Below, in pieces: positions 9,637 through 18,880 of a DNA stretch of 64,000 nucleotides; the stretch's first letter is position 1; every line of letters begins with the position of its first letter. The DNA comes from Pseudomonas cichorii. Its GTDB lineage: Bacteria > Pseudomonadota > Gammaproteobacteria > Pseudomonadales > Pseudomonadaceae. The stretch spans positions 62,001-126,000 of the forward strand of contig NZ_BLVZ01000004.1 in assembly GCF_015471405.1 (NCBI RefSeq), read 5' to 3'. Under the pieces are notes generated by a model. It was given only the letters and a program-made list of their open reading frames with translations. It ran no database searches and was not told the origin of the DNA. The position numbers were made by a program, and so were the translations under genes.

Positions 9637-11411
9637 CACTCGGCCTTCTGCTGCTCGCGCAGACGAATGTGCAGCTCACGCAGAGCCTTGGCATCCACGA
9701 CACCAGGAGCCTGGGTCATGACGTCGGCAGCGCTCTGGGTTTTCGGGAAGGCGATCACTTCACGGATCGACTGGGCACCTGTCATCAGCATCACCAGACG
9801 GTCCAGGCCGAAAGCCAGACCGCCATGAGGTGGTGCGCCGTACTTCAGAGCGTCGAGCAGGAAGCCGAACTTCTCTTGCTGCTCGTCTTCCTTGATGCCC
9901 AGCAGACGGAATACCGCTTGCTGCATTTCCTTGCGGTGGATACGGATCGAACCACCGCCCAGCTCGGTACCGTTGAGCACCATGTCGTAAGCGCGGGACA
10001 GCGCCTTGCCAGGGTTGGCTTCCAGCTCTTCAGGGGTACACTTTGGTGCCGTGAAGGGGTGGTGCAACGCGCTGAAGCTGCCGTCGTCGTTCTCTTCGAA
10101 CATCGGGAAGTCGACGACCCACATCGGAGCCCACTCGCAGGTGTGCAGCTTGAAATCGTTACCAACCTTGATACGCAGCGCACCCAGGGCCTCGCTGACG
10201 ATCTTGGCCTTGTCCGCGCCGAAGAACACGATATCGCCATCAACCGCGCCAACGCGATCGAGGATCACATTGAGGTTGGCTTCCGGGATGTTCTTGACGA
10301 TTGGCGATTGCAGGCCATCAACGCCATTGGCGCGCTCGTTGACCTTGATGTACGCCAGGCCCTTGGCACCGTAGATGCTGACGAACTTTGTATAATCGTC
10401 GATCTGTTTACGAGGAATACTTGCACCGCCTGGAACGCGCAATGCGGCAATCCGGCACTTCGGATCGTTGGCAGGACCGCTGAAAACCTTGAACTCGACT
10501 TCCTTGAGCTGATCGGCAACATCGACCAGTTCAAGAGGGTTGCGCAGGTCCGGCTTGTCGGAGCCATAGCGACGCATGGCTTCTTCAAAGGTCATGTGCG
10601 GGAATTCACCGAATTCCAGATCCAGCACTTCCTTGAACAGTTGACGAACCATTTTCTCGGTCAGACCGATGATGTCTTCTTCATTGAGGAAGCTGGTCTC
10701 GATGTCGATCTGAGTGAACTCAGGCTGACGGTCGGCACGCAGGTCTTCGTCACGGAAGCATTTGGCGATCTGGTAGTAACGGTCGAAGCCGGCCACCATC
10801 AGCAACTGCTTGAACAGTTGAGGCGATTGCGGCAGGGCAAAGAAACTGCCCGGGTGTGTGCGGCTTGGCACCAGATAGTCGCGAGCGCCTTCAGGCGTGG
10901 CGCGAGTCAGGATAGGCGTCTCGACGTCCAGGAAGCCGTTGTCGTCGAGATAGCGACGGATGCTGGTGGTGATGCGCGAGCGCAGACGCAGCTTCTCGGC
11001 CATTTCCGGGCGACGCAGATCGATGAAGCGATAACGCAGGCGCGTCTCTTCACCGACATCGGAATATTCGTTCAGCGGGAACGGCGGAGTCTCCGATTCG
11101 TTCAGGACTTCCAGCTCGTAACCCAGCACTTCAATGGCACCGGAGGCCATATTGGCGTTGACGGCACCCGCCGGGCGGGCACGCACCTTGCCGACGACCT
11201 TGACGACATATTCGCTGCGCACACGGTCGGCAGCGGCAAAGGTATCGGCACGATCCGGATCGAACACCACCTGGGCCATGCCTTCACGGTCGCGGATATC
11301 GAGGAAGATAACGCCCCCGTGGTCACGACGACGGTGGACCCATCCGCAAAGGGTAATTTCCTGACCTTCCAGACTTTCGTTCAGTTGGCCGCAATAATGG
11401 CTGCGCATCAT
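9636..11411 (-). CDS. aspS: Aspartate-tRNA(Asp/Asn) ligase
   Basis: AspRS charges tRNA-Asp and, in organisms using GatCAB, also tRNA-Asn. The 591-residue product has an N-terminal anticodon-binding OB fold (about 1-105), the class II catalytic core with motif 2 ([18 protein letters not shown]) and motif 3 ([11 protein letters not shown]), and the bacterial GAD insertion domain. The start is set at tandem ATG codons (11406-11411, protein MMRSHYCG) by homology; a longer frame from 11540 has no support. A promoter candidate lies about 140 bases upstream. Confidence 0.96.
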   Translation of the reverse strand: MMRSHYCGQLNESLEGQEITLCGWVHRRRDHGGVIFLDIRDREGMAQVVFDPDRADTFAAADRVRSEYVVKVVGKVRARPAGAVNANMASGAIEVLGYELEVLNESETPPFPLNEYSDVGEETRLRYRFIDLRRPEMAEKLRLRSRITTSIRRYLDDNGFLDVETPILTRATPEGARDYLVPSRTHPGSFFALPQSPQLFKQLLMVAGFDRYYQIAKCFRDEDLRADRQPEFTQIDIETSFLNEEDIIGLTEKMVRQLFKEVLDLEFGEFPHMTFEEAMRRYGSDKPDLRNPLELVDVADQLKEVEFKVFSGPANDPKCRIAALRVPGGASIPRKQIDDYTKFVSIYGAKGLAYIKVNERANGVDGLQSPIVKNIPEANLNVILDRVGAVDGDIVFFGADKAKIVSEALGALRIKVGNDFKLHTCEWAPMWVVDFPMFEENDDGSFSALHHPFTAPKCTPEELEANPGKALSRAYDMVLNGTELGGGSIRIHRKEMQQAVFRLLGIKEDEQQEKFGFLLDALKYGAPPHGGLAFGLDRLVMLMTGAQSIREVIAFPKTQSAADVMTQAPGVVDAKALRELHIRLREQQKAE

Positions 11412-11548
11412 GATGGTGTGTTCACTTCTCGTAATTCGAAATTCGGTGGGGCATTCGCTCCTGGCCTGCGCTCGATAGTGCAATGCACCGGCACCCGGTT
11501 CAAGCCAGACCCTGCAACGCAGAGCCATGCCCGCCAGCAAGGCGAAGG

Positions 11549-11577
11549 ATTATATAGAGTTAATCGAGGCCGTGCAG
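11549..11577 (-). promoter_or_regulatory. Candidate sigma-70 promoter for aspS
   Basis: On the minus strand a perfect -10 hexamer TATAAT (11549-11554) is preceded, after 17 bases, by CTGCAC (11572-11577), a weak -35. It would give a leader of about 130 bases before aspS. Confidence 0.5.
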
Positions 11578-11677
11578 CCGAACGAACTCATCCTGTCTGG
11601 ATAAGTTCGTATTCGTGCCGGGCAACAGGCTTGCGACACCGCTCGAAAGGCCCGCCAGAGGCGAACCCGAAGAAACA

Positions 11678-12016
11678 TCAGGCCTGAGCCTCAAGACGAT
11701 CGGCCTTCAAAAGGTGAGCGACGCAGACAACGCGGATCAGCCCGCTAAAGTTCTTTACACCGCCGTAACGCAAGTGAACCTCCCTGTCGATATAGGAGAG
11801 CACTGCATTCACGGAGCAATTATTGGATCGGGCAATCGCCGACAGTATGTTCCAGTAGACCTTTTCCAGACGCAGGCAGGTCGCCAACCCATTAAGCCGC
11901 ACCGATTTGGAGTGCGGCTGTGCCAGATTCATATTGAAGTCTTCGACAAAAGGATCATTGCGTATAGACGAATGCCTGCTTAAATCTTTGACCTCACGTT
12001 CAACACCTCTAACCAT
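11678..12016 (-). CDS. Ribbon-helix-helix domain protein (RHH_4-like)
   Basis: This small probable DNA-binding protein of 112 residues resembles the RHH_4 family: a short basic beta strand (SVRLNGLATCLRLE, about 38-51), then the helices around YWNILSAIARSNNCS and VLSYIDREV, and a C-terminal LIRVVCVAHLL segment. The start is set at the ATG at 12014-12016 because a strong AGAAGGTGG ribosome binding site lies about 8 bases upstream; the longer frame from 12064 lacks one. It stands alone upstream of aspS with AT-rich DNA in front. Targets are unknown; autoregulation is a guess. Confidence 0.75.
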   Translation of the reverse strand: MVRGVEREVKDLSRHSSIRNDPFVEDFNMNLAQPHSKSVRLNGLATCLRLEKVYWNILSAIARSNNCSVNAVLSYIDREVHLRYGGVKNFSGLIRVVCVAHLLKADRLEAQA

Positions 12017-12401
12017 GGCCGATCCACCTTCTAAAAAATCAATTCGAACACTAATAAGAAACATTTAAAAATAAATAAATGCGACTCCTATAAGGCCCGA
12101 TTAAAGATCTTATATCCAGTAGAACCAACACCTTGACGTTGTAGGAGATGACTACAAGAGAACAAGGAAGAAAGAATTCAAGACAGCGCTATAACTTAAG
12201 TGCGACAACCAAATGCGTTTAATATTTATATTTTACATTTGCATAACAAGCGACGAGAACACACGGCGCAGGGTTGGCCAAAGGCCCGATACAGGCCGAA
12301 TGCCCTGACAGAATGATCGCCGCAAGACGCGCGTCGCCATCTGCAAAAACGGCAACGCGCCCTGAGACGAGCAGCAGGCAGGCGCTGCTGCTCTTCAGCT
12401 G
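12017..12401. other. AT-rich gap between the RHH gene and dps
   Basis: No gene is seen here. The first 200 bases are unusually AT-rich for this window and probably carry the promoter of the RHH gene. Just before the dps stop, at 12369-12393, there is a 9-base inverted repeat (GAGCAGCAG with CTGCTGCTC) without a T tract that could end dps transcripts. Confidence 0.5.
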
Positions 12402-12875
12402 TTACCTGGACTCAAGCATCGAACGCAACATCCACGCAGTTTTCTCGTGAACCTGCATGCGCTGTGTCAGCAAGTCGGCAGTAGGCTCGTCACTGGCTGT
12501 CTCCAGCAGAGGAAAAAGGCTACGTGCTGTGCGGACAACAGCCTCTTGGCCCTGAACCAGACTTTTGATCATATCTTCAGCACTTGGCACACCTTCTTCT
12601 TCCTTGATCGAAGACAGGCGAGCATAAGTCGAATACGTGCCCGGCGCCGGGAACCCGAGAGCACGAATACGTTCAGCGATGGAGTCTACCGCCAGTGCCA
12701 ACTCGTTATATTGCTCTTCAAACATCAGGTGCAGTGTGCGAAACATCGGCCCACTGACATTCCAGTGAAAGTTGTGAGTCTTGAGGTAAAGTACATAAGT
12801 ATCTGCAAGCAGATGCGAAAGACCGTCTACGATCGATTTGCGATCCTCTTCACTGATACCGATATCGATTGCCAT
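12402..12875 (-). CDS. dps: Dps family DNA starvation/ferritin-like protein
   Basis: Dps proteins form dodecamers that oxidise and store iron and protect DNA in starvation and oxidative stress. The 157-residue product has the Dps signature around residues 30-65 ([12 protein letters not shown] followed by [11 protein letters not shown] and [13 protein letters not shown]), with the inter-subunit ferroxidase ligands His, Asp and Glu in place. The start ATG (12873-12875) follows an AAGGG element. It is a single-gene unit; stationary-phase or peroxide control is typical of the family but no operator was identified here. Confidence 0.92.
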   Translation of the reverse strand: MAIDIGISEEDRKSIVDGLSHLLADTYVLYLKTHNFHWNVSGPMFRTLHLMFEEQYNELALAVDSIAERIRALGFPAPGTYSTYARLSSIKEEEGVPSAEDMIKSLVQGQEAVVRTARSLFPLLETASDEPTADLLTQRMQVHEKTAWMLRSMLESR

Positions 12876-13323
12876 GTTTCATGCCCTTTTAGATGAGGAT
12901 TGGAAAGCAGTAACAGCGCTACTTTATCAAGAGACGCCAACGGGCGCAGCCTTCTATTGGTGCACTCGCTCAAATAGGCACATCCATACAGGAAAGTAGC
13001 ACCTGAATCGTCAAGCCTGTCTGACTCCCTGACGGCAAAACGAGTTCCATGAATTCGCCAGAACCCGGCCAGAGGCTCTATCTCAAGGCTATCGAAGAGG
13101 ACGCTTTATTGGCGCCAACAAAGCAGCAAGGCCGCACAGGTACTTGATTTGAGTAGACTTCGGCTTTGCTGTTAAATACACAACGTGTCGCTACCGATCC
13201 TGCCATCCGGCAGTAGCGCATAGGCTGGACCATCGCTCGTGCATCACGCCTCCACTTTTTCAGAAGCGTACCGGGCGCTACCAGCTATTTCCTTGTGATC
13301 CTTCTTAATGTGAGCTTTTTAAA
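12876..13323. other. Intergenic region between dps and the cold-shock-domain gene
   Basis: This 448-base divergent gap has no convincing gene on either strand. It should hold both promoters. A small hairpin (CTGCCATCCGGCAG, near 13200) is visible. The downstream ATG at 13324 has only a weak ribosome binding site. Confidence 0.5.
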
Positions 13324-13914
13324 ATGTTGAAAATCGTCCACCTGGTAACGGGAGCAGCAGCCTTGCTGCTTTCCTTCATACCCAGCCTGCGCAGTGAAAT
13401 GCTGCAACCCGATGCGCTTTATCTGGCTTTCTTCGGGCTTCTCAACCTGGTGCTTGCTCCAGTGATTCCCTATTGGAACCGGGGACCACGTCACAACCTG
13501 CAAAATCTGGTCAGTGCACTGCTTGTTCTTGCCGTCATCATACAAATCCTTACCCTGCTCGTTCCGCTCGATAAAATCGCTGGTCAACCGGCAATCATCA
13601 TCAGCCTGATTGTCGCCATAGTTGCCGTTGCACTTCATCTGGGAGTCAGCTTCTACAGATCCTCGCCTTCACCGGCACCTCAAAGCCACGACCTGGGCAA
13701 TCGCGATACAGGCACCGTGAAGTGGTTCAATACCTCCAAGGGCTTCGGTTTCATCTCGCGCGATTCCGGCGACGATATCTTCGTACACTTTCGTGCCATC
13801 CGCGGTGAAGGTCACCGCGTACTCGTCGAAGGTCAGCGCGTAGAGTTCTCCGTAATGAACCGCGACAAAGGCCTGCAAGCCGAAGACGTCATCGCCGCAT
13901 TGCCGCGCCGCTGA
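13324..13914 (+). CDS. Membrane-anchored cold-shock domain protein
   Basis: The 196-residue product combines four hydrophobic segments (about 4-20, 31-49, 61-81 and 90-110) with a Ser/Pro linker and a complete C-terminal cold-shock domain (about 129-193). The nucleic-acid-binding motifs are intact: KGFGFI (139-144) and DIFVHF (151-156). Free cold-shock proteins are about 70 residues, so this is a membrane-tethered version. By family it would bind single-stranded RNA or DNA at the inner membrane; its actual role is not known to me. A bidirectional terminator follows. Confidence 0.9.
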   Translation: MLKIVHLVTGAAALLLSFIPSLRSEMLQPDALYLAFFGLLNLVLAPVIPYWNRGPRHNLQNLVSALLVLAVIIQILTLLVPLDKIAGQPAIIISLIVAIVAVALHLGVSFYRSSPSPAPQSHDLGNRDTGTVKWFNTSKGFGFISRDSGDDIFVHFRAIRGEGHRVLVEGQRVEFSVMNRDKGLQAEDVIAALPRR

Positions 13915-13929
13915 TTTCTGCCGCCCCAT

Positions 13930-13968
13930 AAAAAACCGCGCCTTCCTCAGGGAAAGCGCGGTTTTTTT
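13930..13968. terminator. Bidirectional terminator between the cold-shock gene and slyX
   Basis: A perfect stem (AAAAAACCGCGC with GCGCGGTTTTTT) has A and T tracts on both sides, so it can end both convergent transcripts. Confidence 0.88.
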
Positions 13969-13981
13969 ATTGCTGCAAACA

Positions 13982-14188
13982 TCAGTAATGAGGCGGCGGA
14001 GCGTCCTCTACGAACGTATCGAACTGGCTGCCCATTTCTTCCTGACGCTTGAGCATCGCGGTCATTTGCAACTGCAATCGATCCAGCTCACGTCGCTGTA
14101 TCACCAGCACATCATTCAACGCCTGAAGCGTATCCTCCTGAAAAGTCAGGCGGCTTTCCAACTCCATGACTCGCTCATCAAGGTTCAT
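13982..14188 (-). CDS. slyX: SlyX family protein
   Basis: SlyX is a small coiled-coil protein of unknown function. The 68-residue product is almost entirely helical ([20 protein letters not shown]) and ends in the conserved PPPHY tail. The start is placed at the ATG at 14186-14188, three bases after the HIT gene stop codon, because GAGGGTGAG lies at the right distance; an in-frame GTG two codons upstream is possible. It forms a two-gene unit with the HIT gene. Confidence 0.88.
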   Translation of the reverse strand: MNLDERVMELESRLTFQEDTLQALNDVLVIQRRELDRLQLQMTAMLKRQEEMGSQFDTFVEDAPPPHY

Positions 14189-14190
14189 GA

Positions 14191-14616
14191 TCACTCACCC
14201 TCAAATCGGAAATCTTGCGTCAATACCGGCCTCAATCGCTCGAGAACGGCTGCGAACTGTTCGTCTGTATAAGGAAGGGCCGGATGCTTGCCCCACACAG
14301 GCGCGGGCCAGGCTGCATCATCACGCTTGCGAACGATGACATGCATGTGAAGCTGACTGACGACATTACCCAGCGCCGCAACATTGAGTTTATCAGCGTC
14401 GAATGCACTCTTCAGGATTTGAGACAGAGCGGTGGTTTCCTGCCACAACTGCAATTGATCCTGCGCCTCAAGCTGAAAGACTTCGCTGATATCAGCGCGA
14501 CGCGGCACCAGGATGAACCATGGGTAGCGCGAGTCATTGGACAATAAAAGCCTGCACAACGGGAAATCACCGACAGGCAAAGAGTCCTGCTTGAGACGCG
14601 AATCCAGAACGAACAC
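14191..14616 (-). CDS. HIT domain protein
   Basis: HIT proteins are nucleotide hydrolases or transferases acting on dinucleotides or nucleoside phosphoramidates. The 141-residue product, from a GTG start (14614-14616) behind a GGGGG element, has the HIT core [13 protein letters not shown] and a modified triad: Gln88-Leu-His90-Met-His92, so the first His of the usual HxHxH motif is Gln. This Gln form recurs in a pseudomonad subgroup as I recall it. The longer frame from 14730 has no family support. Its substrate is unknown. Confidence 0.85.
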   Translation of the reverse strand: MFVLDSRLKQDSLPVGDFPLCRLLLSNDSRYPWFILVPRRADISEVFQLEAQDQLQLWQETTALSQILKSAFDADKLNVAALGNVVSQLHMHVIVRKRDDAAWPAPVWGKHPALPYTDEQFAAVLERLRPVLTQDFRFEGE

Positions 14617-14988
14617 GATAAAACCCCCGATTTGCCAGGTTGAATGTCTAACCTGCCCCGCAAGAGTGCGGCGCCTCGTATAGCCCGGCAGGATACGCAG
14701 GATCGGACAGCGCTTCACCCTTCTGAGCACATTTCATCACGATCCGCCGATACGCCCCCGGCAAACCGGCGCACCACCCTGCCCCACCTCCAATGAAAAC
14801 CGCACCAGTTTGATACCGGAAGCCACCCGTCAGCCGGCGAGGCACTTGCAGGTGAAGGCAGAAGAAAACCGGCAAAAACCGGCACATGAACATAAAAATG
14901 AAACAACGTCGTGCCAACCCTATTGGCAGGCAAAGGCCGGGATCCATGTTATGGCAGCCTTTTGGAGCGGCGCACCAAAACGAAACAC

Positions 14989-15002
14989 TTTGGTATACCA
15001 AA
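14989..15002. promoter_or_regulatory. 14-bp perfect palindrome, operator-like
   Basis: The sequence TTTGGTATACCAAA is a perfect palindrome of the kind bound by dimeric repressors, for example GntR-family proteins whose sites often centre on GTATAC. Its regulator and target gene are unknown; it lies 577 bases before oprD and 373 bases before the HIT gene. Confidence 0.45.
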
Positions 15003-15514
15003 AAGAGCGCTGATCTGCGATTTACTCAAATCCCGGTGCAGTCAGTAACATTTCCTGACTTCCCGACACCTCAACCGGTCATTGATCGGTCCGCAAAGCC
15101 CGTTTTTCACAGAAAAAATAAATCAATCAAAATCATATGCTTACGACAAAAACCCCAAGTAAAAACTGAAATCTCACATTTTTTTTCAAATATTTTGAAC
15201 TTTGTGCACGCTTGTTGCTTCAACACTCACACGACCTGAATGACTCTGGCGGAAAACAGGGACATCAGGACCAAGGGAATAGCAGTTCACAGCTTTGAGC
15301 ACCTATCCTGAAAGGCGATCTGTAGTTGGATCATTTCAACGCGGATACAAGGGCCTGAAGATAGCAAAGCTGGATACATGATAAGGAAATGATGCATTTG
15401 CGACCTGCGTGAAACTTTTAGCGACAACGCCGTAAAGATTCTGGAAAGACAGGGCAGCAACTATCGTAACTACCGTCAGCGTGAGATAGATTTTCGCCGA
15501 CAAAAAAAGAAAGA

Positions 15515-15545
15515 GCCGCCCAGATAAAAAAACAGGTGGGACGGC
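15515..15545 (+). promoter_or_regulatory. Hairpin in the oprD leader
   Basis: Arms GCCG-CCCA (15515-15522) and TGGG-A-CGGC (15537-15545) enclose an A-rich loop, with an A/G tract (15501-15513) just upstream, 20 bases before the oprD Shine-Dalgarno. It could be a translational control element; this is a guess from position. Confidence 0.3.
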
Positions 15546-15578
15546 CTGAATCTTCTTAAAACCAAAGGAGCAATCACG

Positions 15579-16925
15579 ATGAGAGTGATGAAGTGGAGCG
15601 CAATCGCACTGGCAATTACTGCAGCCAGCGCCCAAATGGCAACAGCAGCACCGTTCGTCAGTGACCAGTCTGAAGCCAAGGGCTTTGTAGAGGGCAGCAC
15701 TCTTGACCTGAAGTTGCGCAACTACTATTACGACCGTGACAAGAAAAACACCACTGGCCCTAGCCGTCGCGACGACAAAGACTGGACTCAAGGTCTGTGG
15801 GTCAACTATAGCTCCGGCTACACCCAAGGCACCGTTGGCGTCGGCGTAGAAGCATTCGGCTACTTCGGCCTGAAACTGGACGGCCAGAAAAAATACTCCG
15901 GTTCCGGCAACCTGGTAACCAGCTCCGACGGCACCAACGAAGACAGTTTTGGTAAAGGCGGCGGCGCAGTCAAATTCCGCGTCTCGAAAACCGAACTGAA
16001 AGTCGGCGACATGCAACCTGCCAACCCGGTATTTGCCGTCGGCGGCTCCCGCCTCCTGCCTCAGACTGCCAGCGGTATCAGCCTGCAAAGCAGCGAGATC
16101 GCTGGGCTTGACTTGGAAGCGGGCCATTTCTACTCTGGCACCAGCCAGGATGACACCAACCGTAGCGGCAAGATTTTTGCGAGCTACGCCAATAACTTTG
16201 ATGGTGAAGAAGCCAATAGCGCAGATTTCATTGGTGGCAAATATGCAATCACCGAGAACCTTGGCGTAGCGTTCTACGCTTCAAGACTTGAAGACATCTG
16301 GAATCAGTACTACGGCAACGTGAATTACGCCCTGCCTCTGGGTGGCGATCAGTCTCTGGCATTCGACGCCAATATCTATCGCACTCTCGACGAAGGCAGC
16401 GCCAAGGCTGGCTCGATCAATAACACTGCAGCCTCCGGCTCTGTCGCTTACTCCTTCGCAGCGGCTCACACAGTCACTCTGGCCTTCCAGAAGATCGACG
16501 GTAATACTCCGTTCGACTACATCGGTATCGGTGACAACAACCGCGCTGCTGACTCGATCTTCCTGAACAACTCCGTTCAGTACTCCGACTTCAACGCCCC
16601 TAACGAGAAGTCCTGGCAGGCTCGCTACGACCTGAACATGGCTCCTTACGGCGTACCGGGTCTGAGCTTCATGACTCGCTACCTGCGCGGCTATGACATC
16701 GATGGCACCAAGACCCCTACTAACAGCGCATATGCTGGTATGTATGGCGAAGACGGCAAACACCACGAAACCAACCTTGAAGCCAAATACGTCGTACAAG
16801 CCGGCCCGGCCAAGGACTTGTCCTTCCGTATCCGTCAAGCATGGCACCGTGGCAACGATGCTCAGGCAGACGGCGACGTCAACGAGTTCCGCCTGATCGT
16901 CGACTACCCGATTTCGGTCCTGTAA
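15579..16925 (+). CDS. oprD: Outer-membrane porin OprD
   Basis: OprD is a substrate-specific outer-membrane channel for basic amino acids and small peptides, and in P. aeruginosa the entry route for imipenem. The 448-residue product has a signal peptide (about 1-23, ending ATA), the family start FVSDQSEAKGFVEGSTLDL, alternating beta strands throughout and the conserved end EFRLIVDYP followed by a short hydrophobic tail. It is close in length and sequence to P. aeruginosa OprD (443) and sits next to proS as there, so positional orthology is likely. AAGGAG lies 8 bases before the ATG. Confidence 0.92.
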   Translation: MRVMKWSAIALAITAASAQMATAAPFVSDQSEAKGFVEGSTLDLKLRNYYYDRDKKNTTGPSRRDDKDWTQGLWVNYSSGYTQGTVGVGVEAFGYFGLKLDGQKKYSGSGNLVTSSDGTNEDSFGKGGGAVKFRVSKTELKVGDMQPANPVFAVGGSRLLPQTASGISLQSSEIAGLDLEAGHFYSGTSQDDTNRSGKIFASYANNFDGEEANSADFIGGKYAITENLGVAFYASRLEDIWNQYYGNVNYALPLGGDQSLAFDANIYRTLDEGSAKAGSINNTAASGSVAYSFAAAHTVTLAFQKIDGNTPFDYIGIGDNNRAADSIFLNNSVQYSDFNAPNEKSWQARYDLNMAPYGVPGLSFMTRYLRGYDIDGTKTPTNSAYAGMYGEDGKHHETNLEAKYVVQAGPAKDLSFRIRQAWHRGNDAQADGDVNEFRLIVDYPISVL

Positions 16926-16949
16926 TCACAGGCCGGTCTCTGCTACTTG

Positions 16950-16979
16950 AAAAAGCCCGGCTCGATTGCCGGGTTTTTT
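16950..16979 (+). terminator. Rho-independent terminator after oprD
   Basis: Stem AGCCCGGC with GCCGGG, 6-nt loop and a run of six T, 25 bases after the oprD stop. Confidence 0.88.
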
Positions 16980-17097
16980 CATATCGCCACAAAAGTACTA
17001 CCCTGAGACTCACCGCCAGCCGCGCGCTGTACGCGACCGGCACACCACCGTACAATGCCGGGTCATTTCCAGTCCCAGCAACAGACAACGGCCAACC

Positions 17098-18813
17098 ATG
17101 CGCACCAGTCAATTTTTGCTCGCCACACAGAAAGAAACCCCTTCAGATGCAGTCGTGGTCAGCCATCAGCTGATGCTGCGTGCTGGCATGATCCGCAAGC
17201 TGGCTTCCGGCCTCTACACCTGGCTGCCCATGGGCCTGCGCGTATTGCGCAAGGTAGAAGCCATCGTTCGTGAAGAAATGGACGCTGCCGGCGCACTCGA
17301 AATACTGATGCCGGGTATCCAGCCCGCAGAACTGTGGCAGGAATCCGGTCGCTGGGAGCAATACGGCCCCGAGCTGATGCGCCTGGTAGATCGCCACAAC
17401 CGTGATTTCTGCCTGGGCCCGACCCACGAAGAGGTCATTACCGATCTGGCACGCAACGAGCTCAACAGCTACAAGCAGTTGCCGATCAACATGTACCAGA
17501 TCCAGACCAAGTTCCGCGACGAGATCCGCCCACGCTTCGGCTTGATGCGCGGTCGCGAATTCGTCATGAAGGACGCCTATTCGTTCCACGCCGATCATGC
17601 TTCGTTGCAGGAAACCTACGACCGCATGCATCTGGCCTACAGCAACGTATTCACCCGTCTGGGCCTGAAGTTCCGCCCTGTCGAGGCCGATAACGGCTCC
17701 ATCGGCGGCGCGGGCTCCCACGAGTTCCACGTGCTGGCAGACTCCGGTGAAGACGACATCGTCTTCAGCAATGGCTCCGATTACGCAGCCAACATCGAGA
17801 AGGCCGAAGCAATACCACGCGAGAAGTCCCGCGGTGCTGCAACTGAAGAGCTGCGACTGGTCGACACCCCGGATGCAAAGACCATCGCGCAACTGGTCGA
17901 AGGCTTCAACCTGCCAATCGAAAAGACCGTCAAGACACTGGTCGTCCACGCTGCCGAAGAAGGCAAGCTGGTCGCGCTGATCATTCGTGGCGACCACGAA
18001 CTCAACGAGATCAAGGCCGCCAACCTGGAACAGGTCGCCAGCCCGCTGGTGATGGCATCCGAAGCCGAACTGCGTGACGCCATCGGCGCAGGCGCAGGCT
18101 CCCTGGGCCCACTGAATCTGCCACTGCCCTGCATCATCGACCGCTCTGTCGAGCTGATGAGCGACTTTGCCGTTGGCGCCAACATCGACGACAAGCACTA
18201 CTTTGGCGTCAACTGGGAACGCGACCTGCCTGTACCTGCCGTTGCCGACCTGCGCAACGTTGTCGCCGGCGACCCGAGCCCGGACGGCAAAGGCACGCTT
18301 GAAATCAAGCGCGGCATTGAAGTCGGCCATATCTTCCAGCTGGGCACCAAGTACAGCGAAGCGATGAAGTGCCAGGTACTGGGCGAAAACGGCAAGCCAG
18401 TCAACCTGACCATGGGTTGCTACGGTATCGGCGTTTCCCGCGTTGTCGCAGCTGCCATCGAGCAGAACAGCGATGAAAACGGGATCATCTGGAACGACAC
18501 CCTGACGCCTTTCCATATTGCACTGGTTCCATTGCGCTATGAGACGGAAGCCGTTCGTGAAGCGACAGACAAGCTGTATGCCGAGCTGACCGCCGCGGGC
18601 TTTGAAGTACTGCTCGATGACCGCGACAAGAAAACCAGCCCAGGCATCAAGTTCGCCGACATGGAGCTGATCGGTATTCCGCATCGCATCGTGGTCAGTG
18701 ATCGTGGTCTGGCCGAAGGCAATCTGGAATACAAGAGCCGAATCGAGTCGCAACCACAAGCCATTGCGGTCGCCGACGTGCTGTCGTTCATCCAGGGCCG
18801 TGTGAAGCGCTGA
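17098..18813 (+). CDS. proS: Proline-tRNA ligase
   Basis: ProRS attaches proline to tRNA-Pro. The 571-residue product is the bacterial type with a class II core (motif 2 around [21 protein letters not shown]) interrupted by the editing INS domain (about 225-410) that clears mischarged Ala-tRNA-Pro, followed by motif 3 ([10 protein letters not shown]) and the anticodon-binding domain. The start is set at the ATG at 17098-17100, matching the family length and the [13 protein letters not shown] opening; the open frame upstream from 16966 runs into the oprD terminator. A TACAAT -10-like element lies at 17051-17056. Confidence 0.96.
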   Translation: MRTSQFLLATQKETPSDAVVVSHQLMLRAGMIRKLASGLYTWLPMGLRVLRKVEAIVREEMDAAGALEILMPGIQPAELWQESGRWEQYGPELMRLVDRHNRDFCLGPTHEEVITDLARNELNSYKQLPINMYQIQTKFRDEIRPRFGLMRGREFVMKDAYSFHADHASLQETYDRMHLAYSNVFTRLGLKFRPVEADNGSIGGAGSHEFHVLADSGEDDIVFSNGSDYAANIEKAEAIPREKSRGAATEELRLVDTPDAKTIAQLVEGFNLPIEKTVKTLVVHAAEEGKLVALIIRGDHELNEIKAANLEQVASPLVMASEAELRDAIGAGAGSLGPLNLPLPCIIDRSVELMSDFAVGANIDDKHYFGVNWERDLPVPAVADLRNVVAGDPSPDGKGTLEIKRGIEVGHIFQLGTKYSEAMKCQVLGENGKPVNLTMGCYGIGVSRVVAAAIEQNSDENGIIWNDTLTPFHIALVPLRYETEAVREATDKLYAELTAAGFEVLLDDRDKKTSPGIKFADMELIGIPHRIVVSDRGLAEGNLEYKSRIESQPQAIAVADVLSFIQGRVKR

Positions 18814-18880
18814 GTCACAGGTGCGCCCGTTCATGCGGGCGCGCCACTCATCACATGCCCAATCCGCATCAAGAGATCCC

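Larger units (their letters stand above)
14617..15578. other. Long intergenic region before oprD
   Basis: Nearly 1 kb lies between the divergent HIT gene and oprD with no credible gene on either strand. It holds a 14-bp perfect palindrome (14989-15002), an AT-rich tract (about 15110-15215) likely to contain promoter elements, and a purine-rich leader with a hairpin (15515-15545) in front of the oprD ribosome binding site (AAGGAG, 15565-15570). Confidence 0.6.

Noticed and set aside
9522..11687. 721-codon open frame on the plus strand opposite aspS
   Set aside because: It mirrors aspS exactly in extent; such antisense frames are common in GC-rich genomes because of codon bias, and the predicted protein has no recognisable domain.
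15336..16127. 263-codon minus-strand frame across the oprD start
   Set aside because: It is a shadow of oprD and its leader, without start signals.
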